A stretch of DNA of 64,000 nt from Euptelea pleiosperma (taxonomy: Eukaryota; Streptophyta; Magnoliopsida; Ranunculales; Eupteleaceae): assembly GCA_035048495.1 (NCBI GenBank), contig CM068540.1, forward strand, positions 14,864,829 through 14,928,828, written 5' to 3'. A program made the translations under genes and the position numbers. Of this stretch, positions 11,498-22,700 are shown in pieces. The stretch's first letter is position 1. Each line of letters begins with the position of its first letter. The notes below the pieces were generated by a model. The model was not told the origin of the DNA, searched no databases, and saw only the letters and a list, made by a program, of their open reading frames with translations.

Positions 11498-12260
11498 TCT
11501 TGCACCACAACTTTATATCTAAACTTGTCTTGATTATCTTGTCTTAACTTTGAACTTACTGAATAACGAAGTCGTATAATCATTTAGGGATCAATCGGGC
11601 AAGTAGAACAGGTGATGTTGTTCCACTGTGACTAATAGTGCACAATATGGATTAACATTGGGTCGATGGATTGTACCACCTTTGCGTCATAGATAAATTC
11701 TCCCACTGTTTACAGTGATGGATCTGCTCAGCTAGACCTTCAAACGTGCCACTGATCCCATATGTTTACCCACATGTTTACATTGATTTATGTATTTTTT
11801 AACATGGTTCAAACTTTACATGTTAGGCCATTGCCACATTCGAATTGGTTAGTCAACAAACGCGGGTAATTATTTTACGGATCACCTAAGCTTGTAGACC
11901 AAGTGACATCACACCAAGGCACTAACAGGCTAACAGCACCCAATCCAACAAGGTAAGACTTTTTGATGAATTTCTCATCATCGAGGAAGGGAAGGAGAGA
12001 GGAAGGAGAAAGAGAATAAGAAAGGGGATTTCAAGTGGTTTTAACACTCGTTAAAGGGAGTTGTCGTTAAATGAGGCCTTAGCTGTGGTAGAATCATGGT
12101 GCACGTATCGCCTTTTGAAGCTTGTGAGATTGTTTTTGCTCTTGTAATGTGAGCAAAAAATTTTCCTCATCGGAAAATCTCATCACTCAAATGCCACTTT
12201 GACTTTCACCGACTCTTTCTACTTGCTTAATGGCGGAGTAGCTTGTTTAAAGCAAGAGTA
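11498..12260. repeat. FRS-1 3' flank, duplicated downstream of FRS-2
   Basis: Matches 21123-22700 apart from the insert at 21478-22329. Shared anchors include GCACAATATGGATTAA, AAGTGACATCACACCA, GGTAAGACTTTTT and ATCTCATCACTCAAAT. GGATCAATCGGGCAAG after an AG at 11588 could be a further 3' exon. No independent gene is seen. Confidence 0.65.
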
Positions 12261-12760
12261 GTTGGAGCTGTGTCATGCGCACAAAGGCTGCCCTCTTGTT
12301 CTGGCATGAGAAAGCTACGGAGATGTCCCTTCCTATATGTCTTAATATCTGATCAAGACATTGAAAAAATAAATCATTCCGTTAAATCTCTTTATATAAT
12401 ATTACATGAACTCTCTCTCGGTTCCTGCTGTGCTTTGCCTTGCTCTGCTCTACTCTGCTCTAAAATGCTATGATTTCTTTGGCATTCCCATATGTGCTTC
12501 ATGCTCGTTTTTTATTTTTGTATTTCTAATTAAACTTTGAGATTGCAGACCTTTCCTCTTTTGCACTTGATCTGTAATCTTTACTACCAGCTTTTTAAAG
12601 GGAACATAACATTTTTTATTCTCTCATTCTGACAATTATTTTAATTGGATCATTCCGCCATGAAAAATATGGGGGTCAAAGATTTCATCTTCGCAGATGG
12701 CACAAAGACCCTAAATTGTTGTGCTCAGTGTTCCACTTTATGGTATTCATCTATTGATCA
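12261..12760. other. Intergenic, nothing recognised
   Basis: Short frames only, with no motif. A CT-repeat-like run lies near 12420-12465. Confidence 0.4.
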
Positions 12761-12764
12761 ATCT

Positions 12765-13110
12765 ATTTACGTAGGAATCTCCAAGAGCTGCTGTGAATTT
12801 GTTTGCAAACTTTTCCCAATTTCCTCGTTGAACCCTTCCAAAGCTGCCAATTGAGCCTTGAATGATTATATGCGAGGTGCTGGTCACAATTATAACAAAT
12901 TTCCTTCTTATGTCTCTCCATTATCCCCACAGGTATTAACCGCCTCACCTGTAAATTGCCATCCTTGATAGTTGAATCTGTGCGAAGAATCTCCTTTGGG
13001 AAGGGACAGTTTTGTTGGTCCTTTGGAGAGCTTCGCATATTTCTGTTGCAGACGTGCAGGTGCAAGCTCAAAGGCCTGCATAAAGGTGACAGGTTTAAGA
13101 AGTGGCACAC
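12765..13110 (-). pseudogene. Possible gypsy Gag remnant
   Basis: Reverse-strand reading gives PVTFMQAFELA, then PTKLSLPKG, then a zinc-knuckle-like ICYNCDQHLAYNH. That is the usual order at the Gag C terminus of chromovirus-type gypsy elements (arginine/leucine-rich helix, then CxNCDExxxxxH). The motifs lie in two frames, so a frameshift is implied. No protease or polymerase follows. The call rests on motif spacing only and could be wrong. Confidence 0.4.
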
Positions 13111-13361
13111 CTCCCCGTAATTTTTCCTTTACACATTAGGGCACACATTAGGAAGAATTGCACTAAAAAGGGCACATCTCAGAAAACCTAAAATTAAAGT
13201 GTGACAATCTCTCAAACTGTTTTTTGAGATCCAACATATTCGAGGTTTTCCATAACTGTACCTAAGCACCCCTAGGGTTTTCTTGTTCATGATCTTGAAC
13301 CTAGTTTACAATGGCTTGATAAATTTAGTCCAAGTCACTACCAATTAGTACTAAGGCGCCA

Positions 13362-13609
13362 CCATGGTTAAGTACATGGTATTGTTTCGGTATCGTTCAT
13401 GGGCGATACTGAAACATATCAGAAGTATCATTTGGTTCCGGACGAACTTCGTGAAACCGAAATGAAATATTAGTGCAAATTTACACATAAGATGAAGTAT
13501 CATTCGTTTTCGGACAAAACCAACCAAAACGTATGTAGTTCCGTCCTATAGCGAAACCGAAACGAAACGGATGAAACATTTCGATTTTGGCCAAAACTTT
13601 GAACCATGG
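13362..13609. mobile_element. MITE copy 1, ends ACCATGGTT / GAACCATGG
   Basis: About 248 bp starting CATGGTTAAGTACATGGTAT and ending CAAAACTTTGAACCATGG. The interior repeats GAAACCGAAACGAAAC-like motifs. A second copy in the same orientation lies at 13726-13964. No target duplication was resolved. Confidence 0.6.
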
Positions 13610-13725
13610 GCACCACAGCTCAAAAGTTTATTTGCTAACTTTGTCATTTCACATTCTGGGATGTTATTGTATCTGTTATATTGTTTAGCTGAATAACCCA
13701 CTCAAGGGGTCTTATCTATTGAACT

Positions 13726-13964
13726 CATGGTTCAAAGTACACGGTATCGGTCATAGGTGATAACGAAACGTATTGCAAGTATCGTTTGGTTTAAGACAAA
13801 ACTTTGTGATATTGAAACGAAATGTTAGTGCAAAATTACACATAGGATGAAGTATCGTTTGGTTTCAGACCAAACCAACCGAAATGTATGTAGTTTCATC
13901 TTATAGTGAAACCGAAACGAAACAGATGAAATGTTTTGGTTTCGGCCGAAACTTTGAACCATGG
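13726..13964. mobile_element. MITE copy 2, ends CATGGTTCAAAG / CTTTGAACCATG
   Basis: The ends are clear inverted repeats (CATGGTTCAAAGT against ACTTTGAACCATG). The interior matches copy 1 through landmarks such as TTAGTGCAAAATTACACATA and CCAACCGAAATGTATGTAGT. The two copies are 117 bp apart in direct orientation, so they arose by two insertions or by local duplication. Confidence 0.68.
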
Positions 13965-15695
13965 TTGAACTGAGGGATATAAACTTTGAGATGCCTCGTC
14001 CAACTTAGTTCTTCCATACCCACCTTTGCCTAGTGTGTTGAGTTTTTGGGTGATATTGGTGCCTGAATCATGGGCTACACATTTGCCAATCTTCCGAGAA
14101 GATTCAATGACCATCGAGAACTTTCTTCACAATCAAGAGGGGTTTTATCCCTTAGCAACCCGTCAAGCTTGGCCTCAATTTGCTAGCCAACCATCCGTCT
14201 TCTTGTATGCCATTGCATAACACCTTTAGCTTTGTTTTTTTATAAGTAACACTACTCTGTTTCAAATTTTCAATTACCTAAATCTCGTCACGTCAGCTAT
14301 AGCTCTGATACTAAGCTTTTACAGCGCCAATTATTTAAACACGGAATACAAACTTGGATAAGAAAAGAGTGATATCTTAGGCGGGAGATCGTGCACCTGA
14401 CAATCTCTTAATTCATTCGTCTATCTACATCCTCATTAATATCCTCCACTTACAAGAGATCCATGAATCTCAACCCAACCCATATCTTCATATGTCCCTT
14501 TATTTGTCGCATCACTAATAGTATTGGAGTACCAATCAGATTGGCTAGTGATCCACACTCCAACTTTTCTCCTTTTTAAGTGTCATTAAATGTTATTTTC
14601 ACTGGTCTGAATATGGTTCAAAGTCTCGGTCTTGGGGTCCAGATCACCCAGGCCTGAGACCGAGGTGAGTTGGATGATCCAGACGATTTGGACCCCGAGT
14701 CACAAAGGAGCAAATAGAGCATTTTTGTCAAGTTTTTGGGGCTATTTCTGTCTAAACAACGAGACACAGCTGAGTCATTCAAGTCAACCGGAGACAAGTC
14801 CAATCATCTGTGAATTGTGATTCACAATTAGAGACTCAGTCCCTATCGAGGGGGAGATGAGTCGGGTGAGTCAACTTGGTCTTGGCTGAGATTAAATATC
14901 ATGAGTTTGAACAATTGACAAAGCAACATTGTGTTTGAAGATATTATTTTTACATGATTTCAGTAATGGATGGTGCACTGTTATAAATGAAATGAAGTGG
15001 TGTTATTCTCAAAACTTCAGTAGACGTGTATTCTCTACATGGTTAGTCCAGCTGGCCTAGTCCTGCAATCATATGACCGATCCAAAAAAGAATTTAAAAA
15101 ACAAATTGGCCTTTGTCATGGTGGTGTGACCCATGTCTATAACATTGAGGCAAAGGAGTTCAATCCTTACCCTGAAAAAAAAATGTAAAAACATGTTTTT
15201 GTGCCTTTTTTTAAGCCAAAACAAACAACGCATTGCTCGTCATTGATGAATTCCCCTTGCAATTACATCCTTGTAAATTCCTCATTTAGAAAATTATTTT
15301 GTAATTCCTTGTATGAGGAATTATTTGTTGTAAACAGAAATTTTTAAAATAATTTATTGAACATGATTGTTGTATTAATTATTAGAACCAATTTTCTCGA
15401 AAAAAAAAATTGATGTACCTATAGAGTACATAAAATTTGATTAGTTAAGATTAAGAAAATGTCATTATTGAAAATAAGACAATTTTTTTAGTTTTGTAAG
15501 GGTAATAGTGTTGGATGTGTTTTGACTAGGAAAGAAGCTGGGCTAAAATATATACCAGTAACATAAGAGTTGGTTTAAGTAGAAATTTATTAAAGCGAGT
15601 AGTTGCTTTTAAGAAGCTGGTTGTAATGTATGCCTAAAAAACACCAAATGTACCATAAATCTTAATTAATTTGTTTGTCAAGTTTAATTAGGTGG
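13965..15695. other. Intergenic, no gene recognised
   Basis: AT-rich. The piece at 14610-14890 has repeated GACTCG/GAGTC-rich motifs starting GGTTCAAAGTCTCGGTCTTG and may be a decayed MITE. Short frames here (60-70 codons) carry no motif. Confidence 0.4.
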
Positions 15696-15905
15696 TTACC
15701 AATTGCTCACTACCATTTGGCTTCCAGGCCAAAAAGTTGCTGAGGAATGCTGTGATGTCCTCGATGCACCTTTAAGCCTGTAGGATTCAGATGAATGCTT
15801 GTTTGGTAACTGATTGTTGCATGTATAGTTCTCCCTTCAGCTTCCATGTTAGAAGACTCTTCTGAGAGTGGAAACCATACTGATGTCATCATTATAATCT
15901 AAACC
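15695..15905. repeat. Conserved duplicated segment, copy A
   Basis: Matches 27025-27242 in the same orientation, for example GGCCAAAAAGTTGCTGAGGA, TTCTCCCTTCAGCTTCC and GTTAGAAG. Each copy has a short reverse-strand frame of about 60 codons containing SIPQ(Q/R)LFG, in other respects poorly conserved. It lies about 4.2 kb after FRS-1; copy B lies about 5.9 kb after FRS-2. It may be part of the ancestral tandem unit or a dispersed repeat. Confidence 0.6.
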
Positions 15906-17640
15906 CATGGTTGAGCACAATTTGTAGCCAACAACTAAAAACACTGCATTCAACTTTGTAGAATCCATCTCCCTTTCTGTTGGCTAGAACTGAAATACCA
16001 TCAATGGTTCCTCCACTTTTGCATTTAAAAGAACCACTATTCCATCAGTCAAAAAGTTTATTTTCAATTAATATGTTTCACCCAATCAATCAAGAACACA
16101 ACCTCATTGACATTAAATTGAAGCCATATTGAGATTTTTCTGTTTTGATTAGCAGAAGGCATATTGAAATATTATTATAAGAAATTCCATTCATTCCAAC
16201 CAAATGCTACATGTATTTTCCCCTGATTTTTGCAGATTGTGTGAAAGCTGACCTGTAATATACAAGTAGCTGGAAGCATCATCAGCTGATTTCGCACTCA
16301 TGAGAGCATTAGTCTAAGACAGACCCAAATGGAGAAATCCCCACACCCATGGAGGACTGACAGCCAGCTTGAAGCTCCAGGGAGTTCAAAACCTTGCCCG
16401 TTGGGAGAAAGCGGCGATCAATGGTCGCCTTGAAGACCATGAGACCCACCTTGAAGACAAAGTCAACGCCCTTATCACCGGCACATGAGTTTATTATTAT
16501 TGTTATTCTCTGTTCTGCTGTCGTTACTTTTAAACTGTTTTTATCTTTTAGAGGATGGTTCAAAGCTTAGTATTATGTCTGGACCTTTTTCTTTCTGCAT
16601 TATTGTTTCTTTCCTCCTGTTTCAATCTTGGAGACAACTTGATAAATTGCCATATCGCCGACCTTTATCTAATGCCAATAACCACAGGTAGACCTAAGGT
16701 CGGTGCCAGTTAGCTTCTCCAAGAAATACAGATTTAAGTAATGCAAACTGCTTGTTAATAATAAAGGTAATTGTGAATTTGTAGACATAAATATCAGTTA
16801 ATGAATCTTATTGACATGTTTAAAAGCAGAAAATATGGTTGTCCCCAGCATTCTAGGTTCATTAACCATACCAGCTGGTACAGATCGGTCAATGCTCTCA
16901 GCCGATGTAATGTTGATCCTATGTTTTAGAAACTGTGGTGTCTAATCAGCAATAAAAAAGATGAGTTATTGTCTTGAGTATTCATGGCGAACCATGTCAT
17001 GAATAGGAGAAAGAGAAGGAATCCTCAACAGTACTTGAGCTCCCTGCAATTCTTTTCAAATGAATTCTAGGGATTGATATGTTGCCTTGGTGGATATTCA
17101 TAAGCAGACAAGTTCCCAAGAGGCCTTGGAAGCTTTCTCGAAGTTGGATGTATCTGTAGCTCTTCTCAGCCAAGCTGGAAATGCATACAAAACAATGGGC
17201 TCCCACAGATCCTTGGCCAAATAGCATGGTAGATCTATATTCTAGGGGGAGAGAATGATGCGTGAGCCATCTTGAAGATGGATGCCTAAACCGCGAAAAA
17301 GAGGCCATTTTAGAATTGGGACATTTAGAAGCATGAACTATGAACTAGACAGAAAAATATATCAGACATCCTCTTGGGGCCCAAGACCCCAATCTAGAAA
17401 CTAGAGAGATAGGCAAATGCCCTGGAATTTATTAGGGGGGTCATCAATTAATTTTAAGAGTACAAGAGGTCCGAAGTTACCCTTCAAAAATATGCAGGCA
17501 GGCAGAAACTTGCAGCAACCGTGCGAAAATCGTTTGATTATCCAAACTAAGTGATTCCAAAGAATTTGACACCATCTTAAGGATCCACTGTCCGTCCAAT
17601 CAGGGCTTCGAGTTTCAGCTCAATGAAGAGTGGGTCGGGA
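15906..17640. other. Intergenic with two unassigned reverse-strand frames
   Basis: Reverse-strand frames at 16309-16563 (84 codons, containing FKATIDRRFLPTGKVLNSLE) and 16997-17308 (103 codons) look more protein-like than chance, but I recognise no family. They could be exons of an old gene or TE remnants. Nothing else is supported. Confidence 0.35.
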
Positions 17641-17648
17641 TCGGGGGG

Positions 17649-17886
17649 ACAGCCATTTTGACAACTATTTTTGGCAACCATTTGGTGGACCCACATAGAA
17701 GATGAATCAATGGCTGATTTTTGGTGAAGAGATCATCCTCACAAAAATTCAAATCATTCCGATATTCGTAGACTGGTTTAGAAGTTGAAGAATTATAGAC
17801 CGTCTATTTTTGGTGAGGAGATCATCCTCACCAAAAATCGGCCATTGATTCATCTTCTACTAGGGTACGCCAAAATGGGTGTCAAA
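17649..17886. mobile_element. Foldback MITE
   Basis: The left arm AGAAGATGAATCAATGGCTG and TTTTTGGTGAAGAGATCATC pair with the right arm GGCCATTGATTCATCTTC and GGTGAGGAGATCATCCTCAC. Outer ends GACAGCCATTTTGACA and CCAAAATGGGTGTC also pair. A related single arm (GCTGATTTTTGGTGAGGATG) is at 27664. No clear target duplication was found. Confidence 0.6.
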
Positions 17887-18284
17887 AAAAAAAAAGAGGC
17901 CCTCTAGAACTACACCCATTTCTTACGGTCGATGGTGTCGTACATTTCGAAAAACTCAGTCCATTTTGACATTCTTAACCTCATGTAAAGGTGACTTGAA
18001 TTTAAAAAATCAGGACCATCCAAATTGACCGCTACTTTAGGTAAACTTTTCATAAGGTTAGTGATATCAGAATTGAATGGTTTTTGGTGATGATGATCAA
18101 CATGACGAGAGAAACTCAATGAGCGGTTCGATTGTCTAACGTGATCTTGATGTGGGTTCCACCACCGTACGTAAGAAGTGGATGTATTTTTTTATTTTTT
18201 TTTGCAATCAACTATAAGAAGTGGATGTAAGTGGATGAAGTGGACGTTAATTCAAAGAAATGATTTTCGAGGCAGGGTTGCATC

Positions 18285-18675
18285 CGTGCAACGCATTATA
18301 ATATTTCTCTCTCCTAGGGTTTTAGGCGATTTAAAAATTGTAATTGCTGTTAATTAGTTGGTTAAAACCAGTTAATCGCTTCTCACTTTTTATTTCTTCC
18401 TCTTCTTCTGTTTTCCAGTTTCATACAAAAGCCTGAAGCTTCGGCAGGTGGTCGCTCCTCAGATATCAAGTTTCACGGCTGCTTAGGGTTTCTGAGTATC
18501 TATCTCTATCTTCACCATTTCTGAGGTTTTCTACTATTTCTTTGATGTGTTTTGCTTGTGCCATTGTTTCCTTTTTGAATTAACCTAACTAGCTGCCTAT
18601 CTTCATTTCAATCTCTGCTCTCTATTGAATTGGAAATGTTCTTGGAAAATGTTGGTCTTTCCTATCTTTACAGGG
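18285..18675 (+). promoter_or_regulatory. FRS-2 5' leader lacking the intron donor
   Basis: Aligned with FRS-1 and FRS-3, the leader keeps TTTCTCTCTCCTAGGGTTTT, GTTAATTAGT and TTCATACAAAAG. About 40 bp is missing between CACGGCTGC and TTAGGGTTTCTGAGTATC. That is exactly where the other two copies carry the GCAT|GTAAGTT donor. The acceptor (TTTACAG, 18667-18673) is still present. Confidence 0.6.
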
Positions 18676-21122
18676 ATGGATGGCGACATCAGAGAATCTC
18701 CACTCCAACTTCATCAAACGATCGAGCAGTTAGTCTCAGAGAGCGAGGAAATTGCAAATGATAGCATTCAAATGGAAGGGGGTCTTCCATTGGCAATGGA
18801 ATCTGGAATTTCAAAGGATATTGGGGTTGAGGCACCGAAAGTTGGCATGGTCTTCGAATCAGATGACCAAGCGTACGAATTTTACAATCTGTATGCCAGA
18901 TCCCTTGGGTTTAGTATACGGAAAAATTCATCGACCCACCGTACAGATAACACAGTCTCGAGAAGAGTTCTTTGTTGTTCTAAAGAAGGTGTCCGTCGTA
19001 AACATTCAATGGGGTCTCCGAAGAAAGAACGGCTAGATACACGAACTGATTGCAAAGCACGTTTCATAATCAAATTACAGGACGATGGGAATTATTCCGT
19101 CGTAGAATTTATAGAAGAACATAACCATGAGCTTGCACCTCCATCTGAAGTGCATAGGTTGAGGTCACAGCGAAAGATACAAGATTCCAATGCTGAGGTA
19201 AGAAAGATACAAGATTCCCATGCTGAAGTAATTGACGATATGCATAATGCAGGGAAAGGATCCACCAAGGCTGGAGGGTCTAAAAACCTTAACTTTATGC
19301 AAGAGGATTTAATTAATTATCTGCAGAGAAGGAGGCTTAACAAGATTCTGAAGAAGGGAGATGCACAACTTCCTTTAGATGATTTCAAGTGCATGCATAA
19401 TGACAATCCATATTTCTTCTATTCAATACGAATAGATGAAAAGAACCAAATGTATAGTTATTTTTGGTGTGATGCTCAGTCAAGGCAAGACTATAGCTTC
19501 TTTGGTGACGTGGTGTGCTTTGACACAACGTATAGAACAGATGATAATAACAAACCATATGCACTATTTGTTGGAGTGAACAATCATGGGCAGTCAATTC
19601 TCTTTGGTTATGCTTTGCTATTGGAGGAGACCGCAGAATCATATGTATGGTTGTTTCGAACATTTTTGGATGCAATGAATGGAAAACAGCCAAAGACAAT
19701 TTTTACCAACCAAGCCACGCTGATTGCCAATGCTATTAGTCAGGTGTTGCCAAGTACATATCACCGTCTAAGTTTATGGCATATTTATCAAAATGCGATG
19801 AAGCAACTCTCTCATGTGTCTGAAAAATTTGGATCTTTCACAAATGATTTCAAGAGTGGCATATACAACAATGAAACAGAAGAAGAGTTTCAATCTAGCT
19901 GGGATGTGTTACTATACAAATATAATTTGGCAAAGAATGAATGGTTGCAAGGTTTATACCAGATGCGCGAGAAGTGGGCGCCAGTTTATGGACGAGAACA
20001 CTTCACTGCGGGTATGACAACTATTCAAAGAAATAAAGGCATGAACAACTTTCTCAAGAAGTATTTCAAGAGTACCATGTCACTAGGAGAGTTTGTAATT
20101 CAATATGAGAAAGCGGTGACCAGCGGGCGGGAGAATGAAAAACATCAAGATTTCATTTCCACTCAAACAAAACCAAACTTGCACACTATATGGCCAGCAG
20201 AAGCTCGAGCATCAGAGAGATACACAAGAAAAATATTCATGTTGTTCCAAGATGAGTACGTAGGTACATTGGATTTGTATGTAGAAGCTTGTGGTGAGGA
20301 TGGAACAATGTACACATTCAAGGTGTCGTCCTTCGGAAATATTAGACCTCACACTGTTACATTTGACTCTTCGGATAATACAGTGAATTGCAGCTGTAAA
20401 AAATTTGAGTTCATGGGGATTTTATGTGCACACGCACTAAAAATATTGCATGGCAGAAAGTTGCCCGATCTCCCATTCCAGTACTATTTGAATAGGTGGA
20501 CCAAAGATGCAAGAGCCTATGCTGTAGTAAATGATTGTGGGGAATTAATGCAGGTTGATTGTCATTCATCTTTGACCTTGAAATATAGTGAGTTGGCCCA
20601 TATAGCCCTAACTCTAGCAGTGAAGGGTGCTAGCACTGAAAATTCCAGTGCATTTGCTAAACGAGCACTAACTGAAGGGCTAGAGGAGATAATTGATTTT
20701 CTTAGAAAAGACCCGGATCAACCCAGAACCCCTGAAGATATTGGAAATATTAATCATGACAACGTGGGTGAAGAGAGTGTTGTAGATCAATCAGGTGCAA
20801 ACATAACGCTGCACGATCCACCACGCAAGAAAGCAAAGGGTCAACAGAGTAGAATCATGGGCACTCTAGAGAAGGCAAGAGGGAAAAAGAAAACTCAAGC
20901 AAGGCCAACAGGTTAGTAAACAGATGTAGTAAGTTCTATTACATTGTAGCAATGCGTCATTTATTTAATATAGTTAATTAAACTCATTTAGGTACTAGAG
21001 GACAAAGTGGTCAAGTATTGCTTGGAGCGAATGGAATTGCTTCTCCATCGCCCATGGCACTCGGCATCCCAAGTCTCCCTCTTCATGCAACCCAAACCTT
21101 GGGACGCCCCCACATAAACTGA
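18676..21122 (+). CDS. FAR1/FHY3-related protein (FRS-2), MULE-derived
   Basis: Two-exon model: 18676-20911 and 20992-21122, 788 residues, stop TGA at 21120. The start is the ATG aligned with FRS-1 and FRS-3 (MDGDIRE); an in-frame ATG at 18625 lies in the ancestral leader intron. The order of parts is an acidic N terminus, a FAR1 zinc-binding region at about 70-160 (FYNLYARSLGF to IEEHNHELAPPSEVH), the MULE transposase region at about 250-490, a SWIM finger (CSCKKFEFMGILCAH) and a basic tail (RKKAKGQQ). Triad: D283 (FDTTY) kept, second position N345 (FTNQAT), glutamate replaced by K454 (QRNKGM). The Cys of the CLRHIY motif in its paralogs is Ser here. An 8-residue repeat (RKIQDSNAEV / RKIQDSHAEV) is private to this copy. 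The 80-bp last intron has the same length and position as in FRS-1. Expected role is DNA-binding transcription regulation; targets unknown. Confidence 0.88.
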
Positions 21123-21477
21123 GGTTAGCACTTTGAACATGCACCACAACTTTATATTTGAATGTGTTTATTATCATATTTCAACATTGAAATTATTAAC
21201 TAATTAAGTCGGGAATCATTTAAGGATCAATCAGTACAGGCAATATTATTGCATCTTGGCACTAAAAACGCACAATATGGATTAATGCTAGATGGATGGA
21301 GTACACCACCTGTGTGTCATGGTGAGATTCTCTCATTTCTTACACTGATGGATCCACCTAGCTTGACCTTCGAACATGCCATTGATGCCATGTGTTTACC
21401 CACATTTTACACTGATGTTCGTATTTTTTAATATGGTCCATTCTTTACACATTAAAGGGTTGTCACATTTGAATATA
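21123..21477. repeat. FRS-2 3' flank, homologous to FRS-1 3' flank
   Basis: Colinear with 11498-11850 (for example GCACAATATGGATTAATG, TGTGTTTACCCACATTTTAC). It is interrupted by the Helitron-like insert that follows and resumes at 22330. Confidence 0.65.
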
Positions 21478-22329
21478 CTAGTGGGTGCCCCATGCCATTG
21501 GCACTCCTCGACATAGAATTTACCAAAATCAGGTGAGTGGTGGAGATCCACCGTCCATTTGGGGGAGGATTAGATCTCAGCCCTTCTTTGTTGATGCTTA
21601 TAAGATGAGGTATAAGTAGGGAGACAACCAATATGTTTTGTTATATAGAATAGTAAATGGCCCATACCCACGGCACTCTCCGACAAAAGCGTTTGCAAAA
21701 ATTGGGTGCCTTCGGCACTCAAATGGTATAACGGACTGGACCGTTACCGTTTTTTCCATTATAACGGTTGTAAAGTACAGAGGGAGAAATGGGAAAATAA
21801 CAGAAATAACAAAAATAACCGTGTTGAAATTCAAAATTTGAATAAATTGAGGTCAAATTAGGTTGATCGAGTGGCTGAAATCTAACCGTCTACATTAGAT
21901 CGATGGATTTGATCTCAACCACTCTTTATCTAACCGTCCACATTAGATGGATAGATAAGATAAGAGAATACAACTGAGTTGTCTTGTTATATGCGTGGGT
22001 GGCCCGTGCCCGCGGCACTTTCCGTCAAAGTGTTTGTCAAAATCTAGTGGGAGTTAATCTCAGCCATCGATATGAAGCATAGTGGATCTCAGCCACTCAT
22101 TATTGAAGCCATATAAGATAAGAGGGGTATAAGACAACCACTGTCACTTGTTATATAGATAGTGGGTGGCCCGTGCCCACGGCACTCTCCAACAAAGCAT
22201 TTGTCAAAATTGGGTGTGAATGGCTGAGATCCACCATCTATTTGGGGGATAAGATCTCAGCCCTTCTTTGTCTAAATAGATAAGAGGGGGTATAAGTGGG
22301 GAGACAACTTCCCTGTTTTGTTATATAGA
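21478..22329 (-). mobile_element. Tandem array of non-autonomous Helitron-like elements
   Basis: Read on the reverse strand, the array starts TCTATATAACAAAACAGG and ends with a hairpin (GTGCC..GGCAC type) followed by GGGCACCCACTAG. TC at the start, a hairpin about 10 bases before a CTRR end, and insertion between A and T (A at 22330, T at 21477 on the reverse strand) fit Helitrons. The hairpin-containing end recurs near 21660, 21997 and 22166, giving units of about 170 bp (one near 340 bp) head to tail. At the 22158 junction one unit end (CCACCCACTA) runs straight into the next start (TCTATATAAC). The FRS-1 flank lacks this block. No RepHel coding sequence is present. Confidence 0.62.
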
Positions 22330-22700
22330 TTACTCAACAAATTCAAATAACTATTTGATGGATTAGCCAAGCTTTTAGATTAAGTGACATCACACCATGA
22401 CATCGATAGCACCCAACCCAACTAGGTAAGACTTTTTCAATGAATATCTCATCATCAAGGGAAGGAGAAAGGAAAAAGAAGAGATAAAAAAAGGGGTGGG
22501 TTTCACGTGGTTTTAACAACTTTTAGGGGGAGTTTTGTCGTTAAGTAAGGCATTAGCAGTGCTGTGAGCAATGCGGGGTATGTGATGCCTTTTGATGTCT
22601 GTGAGATATTTTTTTGCTATTTTTCTTCATTGAAAATATCTCATCACTCAAATCCCACTCTCCCTTATACCCACATTTTATTTGCTTAATGCCATAACAA
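22330..22700. repeat. FRS-2 3' flank continued
   Basis: Resumes the match to the FRS-1 flank after the Helitron-like block (AAGTGACATCACACCATGAC, TAGGTAAGACTTTTTCAATG, ATCTCATCACTCAAATCCCA). Similarity ends near 22700 / 12260. Confidence 0.65.

Noticed and set aside
18625..18675. Longer FRS-2 start at the upstream in-frame ATG
   Set aside because: The extra residues come from the ancestral leader intron and are not shared with FRS-1 or FRS-3.
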